Below are positions 34,094 through 41,890 of a stretch of 64,000 nt of DNA, one piece after another. Below the pieces are notes generated by a model. It saw only the letters and a program-made list of their open reading frames with translations. It did not search any database and was not told the origin of the DNA. The first letter of the stretch is position 1, and each line of letters opens with the position of its first letter. The translations under genes and the position numbers were made by a program. The DNA comes from Mycolicibacterium flavescens (GTDB taxonomy: Bacteria; Actinomycetota; Actinomycetes; Mycobacteriales; Mycobacteriaceae), in assembly GCF_001722335.1 (NCBI RefSeq), contig NZ_MIHA01000006.1:236613-300612 (forward strand), written 5' to 3'.

Positions 34094-36016
34094 ATGTCGG
34101 GGACGGAGTCGCAGGACGCGCTGGCGGCGTTCCGCGCGGCCGTGGATGGGTTGGCGGCCTGCGATTTCGACCTGTCGACCGCCCCAGAACTGATCGCCGT
34201 CCTCGACGAACTGGAAACGGTGAAGTGCCGCCTGCCCGCGATCGGGCACCGCGCGTTGGCGCGGTTGCAGACCGAGACCACTCCGGCGGCGCTGGGCGCC
34301 AAATCGTGGCGAGAAGCCTTAAGTGTGCGGTGGCGGATCTCGACCAGTGAGGCCAACCGGCGCCTGACCGAAGCTGAGCTGCTGGCCCCGCGCCAAGCCT
34401 TCACCGGAGAGGTGTTGCCGCCGCGGTTGCCGGCCGTCGCGGCGGCTCAGGCGCATGGGTTGATCACCGCCGAGCATGTGGACATCATCCGCAAGGCGAT
34501 GAACAAGGTGCCCGGCTTCGTTGACACCGCGACCCGTGAGCGTTTCGAGCTGGATCTGGTGCGCACCGCTGCCACCGCCGGGCCCAGCGAACTGCAGGAA
34601 GATGCGAGGCTGCGGTTGTTTCTGATGGATCAGGACGGCCCGGCCCCGGATGAGGCCGAACGGGCCCGCAAACGCGGCGTGACCAAGTCCAAACAGGGCG
34701 AGGACGGGATGGTCGAACTACGGGCCACCATGACCCCGGAGGCGTGGGCGGTTTGGGAGGTGTTGTTCGCCAAGTTCGCCGCCCCGGGCATGTGCAATCC
34801 CGCCGATGAGGAGCCGTGTGTGTCGGGCACGCCCTCGCAGGCGCAGATCGACAACGATCAGCGCAGCCTGTCCCAGCGCCAGCATGATGCGCTGCTGGTC
34901 GTGGGGCGGATCGCGTTGATGAGTGGGGATCTGGGCCAGCTCAACGGGTTGCCGGTCTCGGTGATCATCCGCACCACGCTGCAGGATCTGGAGTCGCGTG
35001 CCGGGGTGGGCACCACCGGTGGGGGCACCGTGGTGCCGATCGATGATGTGGTGCGCATGGCGGCTCACGCGCGTCACTATCTGGCGGTGTTCGACCGGGC
35101 CACCGGCTCAGCGTTGAACCTGTACCGCGCCAAGCGCGTCGCCAGCCGCGCGCAGCGGATCATGCTGATCGCCCGCGATGGCGGTTGCACCAAACCTGGC
35201 TGCACCGTCGGGGCTTATGGGTGCCAAGCTCATCACGTCATCGACGACTGGACCGACGGGGGTCAGACCAATGTCGATGAGCTCGGCCTGGCGTGTGGGC
35301 CCGATAACCGCAGCGTCAACAATGACGGCGGCTGGACCACGAGGATGAGCCAGCGCCACGATGTGGAATGGCTGCCCCCGCCACCACTGGACACCGGCCA
35401 GGCCCGCCTGAACTACCACCACCGCCCCGAACTGCTCCTACGCCCCGACGACGACGAGGAACCCTTCGACCCGGCCGCCGAAGCGGCCAAACGAAACCGC
35501 CACCTCCAAACCGACACCACCACACCCCCGACAGACGCCGCCGACGCGGACCCGGCCGAGCCCGCCGACGGGGATGACCGGGATGCCGAACTGCGTCCGT
35601 CGCCGACCGACCTTGCCGGCGAACCTGGCGACGATGCGGATCCGGTCGAGTCCGTCGACGACGGTATGCCGTTCGAGCCCACTGCGGCCGAACCGGCCGA
35701 GGCCGCTGACGCGGATCATCGGGATGCCGAATTGCGCCCGGCGCCGACCGACCTTGCCGAGGAACCCGGAGTGGCCGCGGAACCGGCCGAGTCCACCCAC
35801 CAACCGGGCGGGGCCGCCGAACCGGGCGATCCCCAAAACGACCGCGAGCCCGACCCGAGCCCACCGCCGGCCGACCCCGCCAACGAACCGGCGGGGACCG
35901 CAGAACCGGTCGACCCCGTCGACGGGCACCATCGCGACGCCGAACCGACTGCCCCACCGCCGGACCCCGCCGACCAACCCGGCGGACCCTCACCACCCGG
36001 CGGCCACGCGGCCTGA
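34094..36016 (+). CDS. DUF222-HNH endonuclease family protein (13E12 repeat family)
   Basis: A 640-aa protein of the mycobacterial 13E12 family. Residues about 1-330 are DUF222 (LAACDFDLSTAPELIAVLDELETVKCRLPAIGH). An HNH domain spans about 360-420 (DGGCTKPGCTVG, QAHHVIDDWTDGG, LACGPDN). The last 170 residues are Asp/Pro/Glu-rich imperfect repeats. 13E12 genes occur as dispersed repeats, and some are LexA-regulated in M. tuberculosis; a nuclease role is inferred. The ATG at 34094 directly follows an SOS box and a -10, implying a leaderless damage-inducible transcript. Confidence 0.85.
   Translation: MSGTESQDALAAFRAAVDGLAACDFDLSTAPELIAVLDELETVKCRLPAIGHRALARLQTETTPAALGAKSWREALSVRWRISTSEANRRLTEAELLAPRQAFTGEVLPPRLPAVAAAQAHGLITAEHVDIIRKAMNKVPGFVDTATRERFELDLVRTAATAGPSELQEDARLRLFLMDQDGPAPDEAERARKRGVTKSKQGEDGMVELRATMTPEAWAVWEVLFAKFAAPGMCNPADEEPCVSGTPSQAQIDNDQRSLSQRQHDALLVVGRIALMSGDLGQLNGLPVSVIIRTTLQDLESRAGVGTTGGGTVVPIDDVVRMAAHARHYLAVFDRATGSALNLYRAKRVASRAQRIMLIARDGGCTKPGCTVGAYGCQAHHVIDDWTDGGQTNVDELGLACGPDNRSVNNDGGWTTRMSQRHDVEWLPPPPLDTGQARLNYHHRPELLLRPDDDEEPFDPAAEAAKRNRHLQTDTTTPPTDAADADPAEPADGDDRDAELRPSPTDLAGEPGDDADPVESVDDGMPFEPTAAEPAEAADADHRDAELRPAPTDLAEEPGVAAEPAESTHQPGGAAEPGDPQNDREPDPSPPPADPANEPAGTAEPVDPVDGHHRDAEPTAPPPDPADQPGGPSPPGGHAA
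35530..35990 (+). repeat. Imperfect repeats coding the 13E12 tail
   Basis: The blocks at about 35579 and 35720 both encode RDAELRPxPTDLAxEPG, a spacing of 141 bp (47 codons). Weaker echoes follow to about 35990. The repeats are protein-coding and probably arose by internal duplication. Confidence 0.6.
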
Positions 36017-36335
36017 CCGCCGCTCACGCTGCACCTGGAGACGCAGAAGCGTCATCCAGACCTGGGGCCTGCGTCGACCCGCATTGGAGCCATACGGGCC
36101 CTAGACGACGCGCATCGCAGAATGCACGGCGCCGCGAGCTGCCGAACTTGTCCAGCTACGCCGTGCGTCATCGGGATGTATTGATGCGAACCAGATCCCA
36201 CCTCGGCGGTGAAAGGGTCGGAGGCAGCCTCACCTGCATCCCGTCGCGCACGAAACTTCGCGCTCCAGCAGTTCGATGCGGCTCCGCGACGCCGTCGGCC
36301 TCGAGTTGGGCGATCGCCGAGGGTCGGTCACCGGG
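36017..36335. other. 319-bp intergenic stretch with a possible gene remnant
   Basis: On the minus strand, 36168-36335 stays open in frame just after the stop of the AhpD-like gene (PSAIAQLEADGVAEP, FVRDGMQVRLPP) and is GC3-rich. It has no start codon of its own. It may be a decayed 3' gene fragment. Nothing else is recognised. Confidence 0.35.
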
Positions 36336-36818
36336 TCACAGCGTGATCTTGCAGCTCTGCCCGATGTCGAGCGTGCGAAGCATCCGACCCATCCCCAGCC
36401 ACATCGCGCACGACAGCGCGAGATCGGTGAGCAATTCGTCGGAGAACTCCGCGCGGCAGCGCTGCCAGAAGTCTTCGTCGTCGCGCAGCCCGGTGTGGTC
36501 GCTGGCGAAGCGCTCGGCGAACTCGGCGGCGATGCGTTCCTGTGCGCTGTACCCCGGCCACGTGCGCCACTCGGCGGCGTGGTCGTAGAGGTCCTCGTCG
36601 ACACCGGCGGCCAGGCCTTCGGAGTCGCGGGTGTTCTGGCACACCACGCATTCGTTGTCGAGCGCGATGACCATCCGGGCGAGTTCGCGCACCCGCATCG
36701 GCAGCCGGTTCTTGGAGTAGACGGCGTTGGTGAAACCCGCCATCGCCACCCCGATGTCGGGTGATTTGACCACCCAGGCCGCGGCGTCGTCGTCGGCGAA
36801 ATCTCCGATTCGGCTCAT
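36336..36818 (-). CDS. Carboxymuconolactone decarboxylase / AhpD-like protein
   Basis: A 160-aa AhpD-superfamily protein with the redox motif ECVVCQN near residue 57 in the helix VRELARMVIALDNE, and a C-terminal MWLGMGRMLRTLDIG helix. The usual His two residues after CxxC is replaced by Asn-Thr, so classical peroxidase chemistry is uncertain. The ATG lies 6 nt behind TAGCAT (36825-36830), and a perfect KstR consensus site sits over the -35. Sterol-responsive expression is therefore likely. Confidence 0.82.
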   Translation of the reverse strand: MSRIGDFADDDAAAWVVKSPDIGVAMAGFTNAVYSKNRLPMRVRELARMVIALDNECVVCQNTRDSEGLAAGVDEDLYDHAAEWRTWPGYSAQERIAAEFAERFASDHTGLRDDEDFWQRCRAEFSDELLTDLALSCAMWLGMGRMLRTLDIGQSCKITL

Positions 36819-36848
36819 AGCGGCATGCTACGCGCGCAGGCGCAAAAG

Positions 36849-36862
36849 TGGAACGCGTTCTA
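36849..36862. promoter_or_regulatory. KstR-type operator upstream of AhpD-like gene
   Basis: TGGAACGCGTTCTA matches TnnAACnnGTTnnA at all fixed positions. It lies 31 bp before the AhpD-like start, over the expected -35, in the short gap behind the MFS gene. Confidence 0.75.
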
Positions 36863-36871
36863 GTTTTCTGG

Positions 36872-38923
36872 TCAGCGGCCGGCGGCCACCGGACGGTCGT
36901 CGGTCCAGTCCCGCTGCACGAGCATGCGGTGCGCGATCCGTTCCAGCGCGGCCTCGACCTGGAGCTGGTCCGGGCGGCCCTCGAACGACGGCGAGGCGGA
37001 CAGCTTCTCGATGATCCGCCCGACGATCGCGCTAGAAATCGCGTCGACCTGACGCACACCCTCCTGTGTCAGCCAGAGCCGCCCGTCGGTGCGCAGCGCG
37101 AGGTTGTCCCCCACAAGTTCGTCGAACGTCGGCTCGATGACTTCATAGGGCGCACGCAGCCTTTCGGCGATGTCGGTCAGCGTCGCCGACCCGAACACCT
37201 GGTTCTGCCGGTAGATCTGCAGCAGCCCCCACATCTGGCTGACGTCGAGTTCACAGCCGGGTTGGGCGGCCAGGCTGCGTAGCCGCAGATCCGGCGAGTC
37301 GCGGAACAGTCGCCCGACGGCCACTTCGAGGATCTTCTCGGGAGACTCCGTGCTCGGCATGCCGAAACCTTCGCCGAGGTCGCTGGCCGACACCGTCTCG
37401 AGTTCGCGCAGTCGAACCTCCTTGAGAAACAACGACACGACGAAACCGACCAGCGCGACCGGCGCGGCGAACAGGAAGACGCGCCCGAGCGAATCGGCGT
37501 AGGCGTCGACGATCGGAGCGGCGATCTCGGGCGACAGCGCGTGCAACGCCTGCGGCGACTCGGCGGCGCGCGGCGACGCCCCACTGGCGGCCAGGGCCGC
37601 GGGAATCCGGGCGGCCAGAAAGTTCGCGAACAGGCTGCCGAAAATAGCTGCGCCGAAAGAACTTCCGATGGTCCGGAAGAAGGTTACCCCGGAGGTCGCG
37701 ACGCCGAGGTCGGCGAACTTCGACGTGTTCTGCACCACCAGGATCAGCACCTGCATGCACAACCCGATCCCGGCGCCGAGGACGAACAGGTACACCGACT
37801 GCAACCAGATCGGCGTCGCGGCGGTCATGCCGGCCAACAGCAGGAACGCCACCGTCATGATCGCGGTGCCCGCCACCGGGAACACCTTGTACCGACCGGT
37901 GCGCCCGACGATCTGCCCGCTGCCGATCGAGGTCAGCAGCATGCCCGCCACCATCGGCAGTGTGCGCAGCCCTGACGTCGTCGCCGAGACCCCGTTGACG
38001 AACTGCATGAATGTCGGCAGGAACGTCAGCGCCCCGAGCATTGCGAAGCCGACGATGAACCCGAGGATGCAGCACACCGTGAACACCGGGCTGGCGAACA
38101 GCCGGATCGGCAGAATCGGTTCGCGGGCGCGGGTTTCCACCCAGACGAAGATCGCCAGCGCCACCGTCGAACCGACGAACAGCCCGATGATGATCGGCGA
38201 TGACCACGCGTAGGTGCTGCCGCCCCAGCTCGTCGCCAGGGTCAGCCCGGACGCCCCGAGCCCGACGAACAGGATCCCGGCGTAGTCGATGACCGGCTTC
38301 GAGGTCTTGCCCATGGCCGGGATGGCCACGGCTGCGACCGCGAGCACCACCAGCCCCACCGGCACGTTGATCCAGAACGCCCACCGCCAGCTGAGATGGT
38401 CGGTGAAAAACCCGCCGAGCAGCGGGCCGATGACCGTGGTGACCCCGAACACCGCCCCCAGCGCGCCCTGGTAGCGCCCGCGGTCGCGCAGCGGGATCAC
38501 CTCGCCGATCACCGCCATCGCGGTGACCATCACCGCACCGCCGCCGATACCCTGCAGTGCGCGCGACGCGACGAGCACGGTCATCGAGCCGGCGATACCG
38601 CACAGCACCGATCCGCCCAGGAAGAACAGCACCGACACCTGGAAGACCGCCTTGCGGCCGAACATGTCGCCGAGCTTGCCCACCACCGCCGTCGCGATCG
38701 TCGACGCCAACAGATAGCTGGTGACCACCCAGGACTGGTGGCCGGCGCCACCGAGATCGGCCACCACCGTCGGCAGCGCGGTCGCGACGATCGTCTGGTC
38801 GAGCGCGGCCAGCAGCATGCCGAGCAGCACCGCAACAAAGATCAGGTTGCGGCGCTGCGGGCTGACCGTCGCGCCGCCCGGCTCCGGGTCGACGGCGGCG
38901 GCCGGCGTGGCCTGGCTCGTCAT
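36872..38923 (-). CDS. DHA2-type MFS exporter with winged-helix tail (Rv1877-like)
   Basis: A 683-aa transporter. Residues about 25-510 form 14 helices of the EmrB/QacA (DHA2) drug-exporter family, with motifs LAALDQTIVATALPTV, GKLGDMFGRK and RALQGIGGG. The last 150 residues are cytosolic. They include LTDIAERLRAPYEVIEPTFDELVGDNLALRTDGRLWLTQEG, which reads as a MarR-like winged helix. Length and neighbourhood (bacterioferritin next door) match M. tuberculosis Rv1877 (687 aa). It is 175 bp from the bfr stop and shares its direction. Confidence 0.88.
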   Translation of the reverse strand: MTSQATPAAAVDPEPGGATVSPQRRNLIFVAVLLGMLLAALDQTIVATALPTVVADLGGAGHQSWVVTSYLLASTIATAVVGKLGDMFGRKAVFQVSVLFFLGGSVLCGIAGSMTVLVASRALQGIGGGAVMVTAMAVIGEVIPLRDRGRYQGALGAVFGVTTVIGPLLGGFFTDHLSWRWAFWINVPVGLVVLAVAAVAIPAMGKTSKPVIDYAGILFVGLGASGLTLATSWGGSTYAWSSPIIIGLFVGSTVALAIFVWVETRAREPILPIRLFASPVFTVCCILGFIVGFAMLGALTFLPTFMQFVNGVSATTSGLRTLPMVAGMLLTSIGSGQIVGRTGRYKVFPVAGTAIMTVAFLLLAGMTAATPIWLQSVYLFVLGAGIGLCMQVLILVVQNTSKFADLGVATSGVTFFRTIGSSFGAAIFGSLFANFLAARIPAALAASGASPRAAESPQALHALSPEIAAPIVDAYADSLGRVFLFAAPVALVGFVVSLFLKEVRLRELETVSASDLGEGFGMPSTESPEKILEVAVGRLFRDSPDLRLRSLAAQPGCELDVSQMWGLLQIYRQNQVFGSATLTDIAERLRAPYEVIEPTFDELVGDNLALRTDGRLWLTQEGVRQVDAISSAIVGRIIEKLSASPSFEGRPDQLQVEAALERIAHRMLVQRDWTDDRPVAAGR

Positions 38924-39005
38924 GGTGTCCTTCCGACGCGATTCTCTCCGCCAGCCGTATCGTTAGACAGGCTAGAAAAGTTACGCGTCCGGAGGGGATA
39001 GGCTG

Positions 39006-39067
39006 CGCGAGGGTGCACAAAACGCCGAAAAAGCCCGGCGCGTCGCGCGCAAACACGCACCCTCGCG
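39006..39067. repeat. Intergenic imperfect palindrome, copy 2
   Basis: CGCGAGGGTGC and GCACCCTCGCG arms (11 bp, perfect) enclose 40 bp between the bfr stop and the MFS start. The inner sequence resembles the palindrome at 28477-28536. It could act as a bidirectional terminator or be a dispersed repeat. Confidence 0.55.
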
Positions 39068-39098
39068 GTACAGAAGTGCGCGGTACCGAAGTGAAGGG

Positions 39099-39584
39099 TT
39101 ACAGCGACGTCGGGGGGCGCGACACGCACTGCGCCGCGTAGAGCTCGTCGCCGAGCTTGTCCATCAGCGCCAGCTGCGTCTCGAGGTAGTCGATGTGGTC
39201 TTCCTCGTTCGCCAGGATCTTCTCCAGCAGCGTGGCCGAGGTGGCGTCACCCTTCTCGCGGCACATCATGATGCCCGGCCGCAGACGCTGGACCACCTCG
39301 TGCTCGATTGCCAGGTCGGCCTCGAATTGCTCGCGCAGCGTTTGTCCGATCCGCAGCGAGAACAGCCGTTGATAGTTGGGCAAGCCGTCGAGCAGCAGAA
39401 TGCGGTTGGTGATGTCCTCCGCATGATTCATTTCTTCGAACGACTCTTTGCGCGTATATTCGGCGAGTTCGGTGAAGCCCCAATTGGCCTGCATCTTGGA
39501 ATGCAGGAAATACTGATTAATGGCTGTCAATTCACTCGTCAATTGCTCGTTGAGCAATTTGAGGACGTCCGGATCGCCTTGCAT
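39099..39584 (-). CDS. bfr: Bacterioferritin
   Basis: A 161-aa ferritin-like four-helix protein. It has the ferroxidase and heme pattern of BfrA: LNEQLTSELTAINQYFLHSKM, ESFEEMNHAEDITNRILLLDG with the Met heme ligand, and ILANEEDHIDYLETQ. Subunits assemble into 24-mers that oxidise and store iron in the cytosol. Orthologous to M. tuberculosis Rv1876 by neighbourhood (Rv1875- and Rv1877-like genes flank it). A divergent two-gene unit on the other side carries the Bfd ferredoxin used for iron release. Confidence 0.95.
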   Translation of the reverse strand: MQGDPDVLKLLNEQLTSELTAINQYFLHSKMQANWGFTELAEYTRKESFEEMNHAEDITNRILLLDGLPNYQRLFSLRIGQTLREQFEADLAIEHEVVQRLRPGIMMCREKGDATSATLLEKILANEEDHIDYLETQLALMDKLGDELYAAQCVSRPPTSL

Positions 39585-39761
39585 GGTCGCTCCTGAGCTT
39601 CTGAGGGCTGGTCAGAGATTGCTGTAGGTCGTGCACGTCTCAATCTAGTGCAGCGGGCACACGATTGGACCCGCGGCGAGCCTGTCTAACGGGCGTTTTC
39701 GGGCTGATTTCGGGTCGCGGGAGGACTGCTGAGGCCTGATCAGGACCGTACTCTGGACTGC

Positions 39762-39795
39762 CTAGGCTAAGTAAGGATAGACTGCGCTAACCTTC
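39762..39795. promoter_or_regulatory. Possible IdeR-box half sites
   Basis: CTAGGCTAAG and, 20 bp on, GCGCTAACCTT resemble halves of the IdeR consensus TTAGGTTAGGCTAACCTAA. They lie 32 bp before the gene at 39827 and within the bfr divergent region. Neither is a full site (about 12 of 19 for the better one). Confidence 0.35.
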
Positions 39796-39826
39796 CGCCA
39801 GGGCACGCGACAGACAGGGATCAGCA

Positions 39827-40456
39827 ATGAGTGAGTACGATTTGCACTCATTGATCCTGGCGTGTGATTTCCGCGTCGACGATGTCGACCGGATGTGGAA
39901 ATGGCTCAAGAAACACCGCGACGAATTGGAGTCGATCGGCGCCCACCACGTCGTGCTCTACGAGTCGATCTGGGAGTCCAATCGCGTTCTGGTGACCATC
40001 GGTATTCGCCACCTCCAGTCCATTCGTGACGTGCTGCGGTCACCGGCGATCTTCGAATGGTTCGACATTGCCGGTGCCGACGACATCCCGCCGATCTTCG
40101 GCGGCGAGGTGGTCGAGAAGATCGACCTGTACGCGCCGTCGCCCGCCGACCGGGTGGGCCGCGTGGTGGTCGGCGTCATGTCGTCGGTGGAGGATGTCGC
40201 CACGCTGATGACCAAGGTGCACGACGGCCTGGACCGGTTCAAGCAGGGCGGCGTGCGCAAGATCTGGGTCTACCGCGCCCTCGACGACGGGCAGGAAGTG
40301 ATGATTCTGCAGGAAATCGAGGACGAGGTCGCGGCCCGCAACTGGATCGACCACCCCGACGCGGCCGCCGAGTGGATGTCCAACGCGGGCCTGGGCGCCT
40401 ACCCCACGCAGTTCGTCGGCCGCTTCGCCCATCTCATGAGCCTCGAGCAGGGGTAG
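39827..40456 (+). CDS. Two-domain alpha/beta protein between bfr and bfd
   Basis: A 209-aa soluble protein, family not recognised. The two halves are similar: LILACDFRVDDVDRM...HHVVLYES...VLVTIGIR...SPAIFEWFDIAGADDIPPIF aligns with VVVGVMSSVEDVATL...RKIWVYRA...VMILQEIE...HPDAAAEWMSNAGLGAYPTQF. Each reads strand-helix-strand-strand-helix, like a dimeric alpha/beta barrel (ABM/EthD-type), so it may be a fused dimer. It is divergent from bfr and 5 bp upstream of bfd, with IdeR-like half sites in front, which suggests an iron or heme role. That role is inference. Confidence 0.75.
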   Translation: MSEYDLHSLILACDFRVDDVDRMWKWLKKHRDELESIGAHHVVLYESIWESNRVLVTIGIRHLQSIRDVLRSPAIFEWFDIAGADDIPPIFGGEVVEKIDLYAPSPADRVGRVVVGVMSSVEDVATLMTKVHDGLDRFKQGGVRKIWVYRALDDGQEVMILQEIEDEVAARNWIDHPDAAAEWMSNAGLGAYPTQFVGRFAHLMSLEQG

Positions 40457-40461
40457 AGCCG

Positions 40462-40659
40462 ATGTTCGTCTGCCTGTGCCACGGAATCACCAGCCACGTC
40501 GTCAGCGAGTGCGTGGCCAACGGTGCGCGGACGTCCAAACAGATCGCCGAGGCCTGCGGGGCCGGCGGCGACTGCGGGCGGTGCCGACGCACGTTGCGCG
40601 CGATCATCGAGGCCCACTTCGAGGCCGACAACTCCGCGCACACCGCGGCGTCGCGCTGA
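40462..40659 (+). CDS. bfd: Bacterioferritin-associated ferredoxin
   Basis: A 65-aa [2Fe-2S] protein of the Bfd family. Cluster ligands are CLC at residues 4-6 and the later DCGRC pair, with the helix-turn-helix-like ASEV/ISKQIAEACG fold region between. Bfd docks on bacterioferritin and passes electrons to reduce stored Fe(III) for release. It starts 5 bp after the two-domain unknown, so they share a transcript; bacterioferritin itself is divergent upstream. Confidence 0.9.
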   Translation: MFVCLCHGITSHVVSECVANGARTSKQIAEACGAGGDCGRCRRTLRAIIEAHFEADNSAHTAASR

Positions 40660-40668
40660 CCGCTTCCG

Positions 40669-41430
40669 TCAGGACCCGCCGATGAACTCGGCCACCGCGC
40701 TGGCATTGGCCGCCGCGCCCAGCAACTTCGCGAAGTGCTCGATCTCGCGGGCGGTGGCCGCGGCGATCCCCTCGCGGGTGGGCGCGGTGATCGTCTGCTT
40801 GACCGCGATCAGGCTCGCGATCGGGCGCGAAGCCAGGATCTGCGCGTGCCGGTGCGCCTCGGCCAGCAACTCGTCGGGCTCACAGACCCTCCACACCAGA
40901 CCCATCCGATGCGCCTCCGCGGCGTCGACCCATTCGGAGGACATCAGCATCCAGGCGGCGTTCTGTCGGCCCATCAGCCGCGGCAGCAGGTACGACGAGG
41001 CGGCCTCGGGGGCGACGCCGAGGCTGGTGAACGGCGTCTTGAGCCGCGCGGTGGCCGACATGAACACCAGATCGGCGTAGCCGAGAATCGTTGCGCCGAT
41101 ACCGACTCCGACACCGTTGACCGCGCAGATCAGCGGTTTCGGGAAGTCGGTCAGCGCGTCGATCATCGTGGTGAAGTGGCTGCCCTGCTCGTTGAACGCG
41201 GGATCGGTGATCCGCCTTTGCATCTCGTTGAGATCGTTGCCCGCGCTGAACGCGCGGCCCGCGCCGGTGAGCACAACGACCGCGACCTCGGGGTCGGCGG
41301 CGGCCGCGTGCAGCGCGTTCGCGGTGGCCTCGTACATCGCCTCGTTGAACGCGTTGAGCACCTCGGGGCGGTGCAGGGTCACGGTGCGGACGCGCTCGGC
41401 GTCGGCGATCTGCAGGGTCGAATCGGCCAC
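40669..41430 (-). CDS. Enoyl-CoA hydratase/isomerase
   Basis: A 253-aa crotonase-fold enzyme. The oxyanion hole is built by GAGRAFSAGNDL and NGVGVGIGATIL. The acidic residue usually found in the second catalytic loop is in GVAPEAASSY, with Glu where isomerases of the ECI type often carry their base. The C-terminal helix ends in HFAKLLGAAANASAVAEFIGG. It may be a hydratase or a delta3-delta2 isomerase. It lies last in a six-gene minus-strand series starting at 44562, 16 bp after the flavin-fold gene. Confidence 0.85.
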   Translation of the reverse strand: MADSTLQIADAERVRTVTLHRPEVLNAFNEAMYEATANALHAAAADPEVAVVVLTGAGRAFSAGNDLNEMQRRITDPAFNEQGSHFTTMIDALTDFPKPLICAVNGVGVGIGATILGYADLVFMSATARLKTPFTSLGVAPEAASSYLLPRLMGRQNAAWMLMSSEWVDAAEAHRMGLVWRVCEPDELLAEAHRHAQILASRPIASLIAVKQTITAPTREGIAAATAREIEHFAKLLGAAANASAVAEFIGGS

Positions 41431-41446
41431 CGCAGCAGCCTATGCG

Positions 41447-41890
41447 TTAGCCGTTGCTGTAGACGCGGGTGGGTTCGACAAGGACGACGGTGCGGCGCTG
41501 CTCGGCCATCACCCGGTCGTACTCGGCCCAGTTGTCGTGCGTGCCACCGGCGGCGGTGAACACCTCGCGCAGCAGCAGCCGCAGCGCGTCGGCGTCGCCC
41601 AGCCACGGCTGCGGATCGTCCGGGCCGGCGAGTTCGGCGCGGCCCTCCACCGTCGCCCACTGCCACCCCTGCCGGAACGTGACCGCCAGCTGCGGTCGGG
41701 CCCGCAGATTGGCCAGCTTGACCTTGCCGTAGGTGACGAAGCCGAGCACCGGGGCGCCGGTGGCCGGATGCGCGAGCTTGCCGACGTTGACCAGCGACGC
41801 CTGGATCGTCGCGTCAGCCCGCAGCGTCGAAATCACGGCCAGCCCATTATCGCCCGCCGACAGCGCGACCGCGTCATCGAGTGTCGTCAT
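41447..41890 (-). CDS. PNPOx-like split-barrel flavin/F420-binding protein (Rv1875-like)
   Basis: A 147-aa protein of the pyridoxamine 5'-phosphate oxidase-like split-barrel fold: GLAVISTLRADATIQASLVNVG, KLANLRARPQLAVTF and TVEGRAEL. Length equals the M. tuberculosis neighbour Rv1875, and bacterioferritin is nearby as in that genome. Related mycobacterial proteins bind F420 or flavin. Its ATG shares one base with the stop of the gene before it. Confidence 0.85.
   Translation of the reverse strand: MTTLDDAVALSAGDNGLAVISTLRADATIQASLVNVGKLAHPATGAPVLGFVTYGKVKLANLRARPQLAVTFRQGWQWATVEGRAELAGPDDPQPWLGDADALRLLLREVFTAAGGTHDNWAEYDRVMAEQRRTVVLVEPTRVYSNG

Noticed and set aside
34094..36016. 13E12 gene as an active mobile element or intein
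   Set aside because: There are no flanking direct or inverted repeats, no transposase or integrase, and base composition matches the surroundings.
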